A stretch of DNA of 6,636 bases, taken from Anaerorhabdus sp036637135. GTDB taxonomy: Bacteria > Bacillota_I > Bacilli_A > Erysipelotrichales > Erysipelotrichaceae. The stretch spans positions 1 through 6,636 of the forward strand of contig NZ_JAVWNC010000085.1 of NCBI RefSeq assembly GCF_036637135.1, given 5' to 3'. Within the stretch, counting starts at the first letter, position 1; each line of letters begins with the position of its first letter. Of the stretch, positions 6,633-6,636 are shown one piece after another. The notes under the pieces were generated by a model that did no database searches, was not told the DNA's origin, and saw only the letters and a program-made list of their open reading frames with translations. Both the position numbers and the translations under genes were made by a program.

Positions 6633-6636
6633 TTTA

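Overview
This 6.6 kb AT-rich window carries five same-strand genes that read as part of a surface-polysaccharide locus (capsule, exopolysaccharide or secondary wall polymer) of a low-GC Gram-positive bacterium. Support for that host: strong AT bias, Shine-Dalgarno sites of the AAGGAGGTGAT type, lysine/isoleucine-rich proteins, TGG for tryptophan and TGA as a real stop (3538-3540), which argues against a Mollicutes code. An Erysipelotrichales- or Lactobacillales-like host would fit, but I cannot place it to genus from this sequence.

Layout: 1-1368 encodes a membrane-bound O-acyltransferase (MBOAT, AlgI/DltB type). A 65-base gap follows, with a convincing intrinsic terminator (1381-1410) and, touching its T-run, a possible extended -10 promoter (1410-1418). 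Four tightly packed genes then follow: a family 2 glycosyltransferase (1434-2393), a family 4 glycosyltransferase (2383-3540, 11-base overlap), a polytopic membrane protein resembling the DUF6056/GT-C type (3537-5048, ATGA overlap), and an O-antigen ligase/polymerase-like membrane protein (start best placed at 5061, ending 6632). The spacings (overlaps of 11 and 4 bases, then a 12-base gap) indicate one transcription unit with translational coupling. A Shine-Dalgarno-like stretch in the last bases suggests that another gene follows.

Working model (inference): the two cytoplasmic glycosyltransferases extend a lipid-linked repeat unit. After export by a flippase not in this window, the 5061-6632 product polymerises or transfers it on the outer face. 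The DUF6056-like protein may add a side sugar from a polyprenyl-phosphate sugar, and the MBOAT acylates (probably O-acetylates) the polymer. No initiating sugar-phosphate transferase, flippase, LCP attachment enzyme, chain-length regulator or SGNH acetyl-transfer partner is visible, so the window is an internal piece of a larger locus. I see no RNA gene, IS element, CRISPR array or phage feature. The gene families are known; the least understood piece is the 3537-5048 membrane protein and its pairing with the polymerase-like neighbour.
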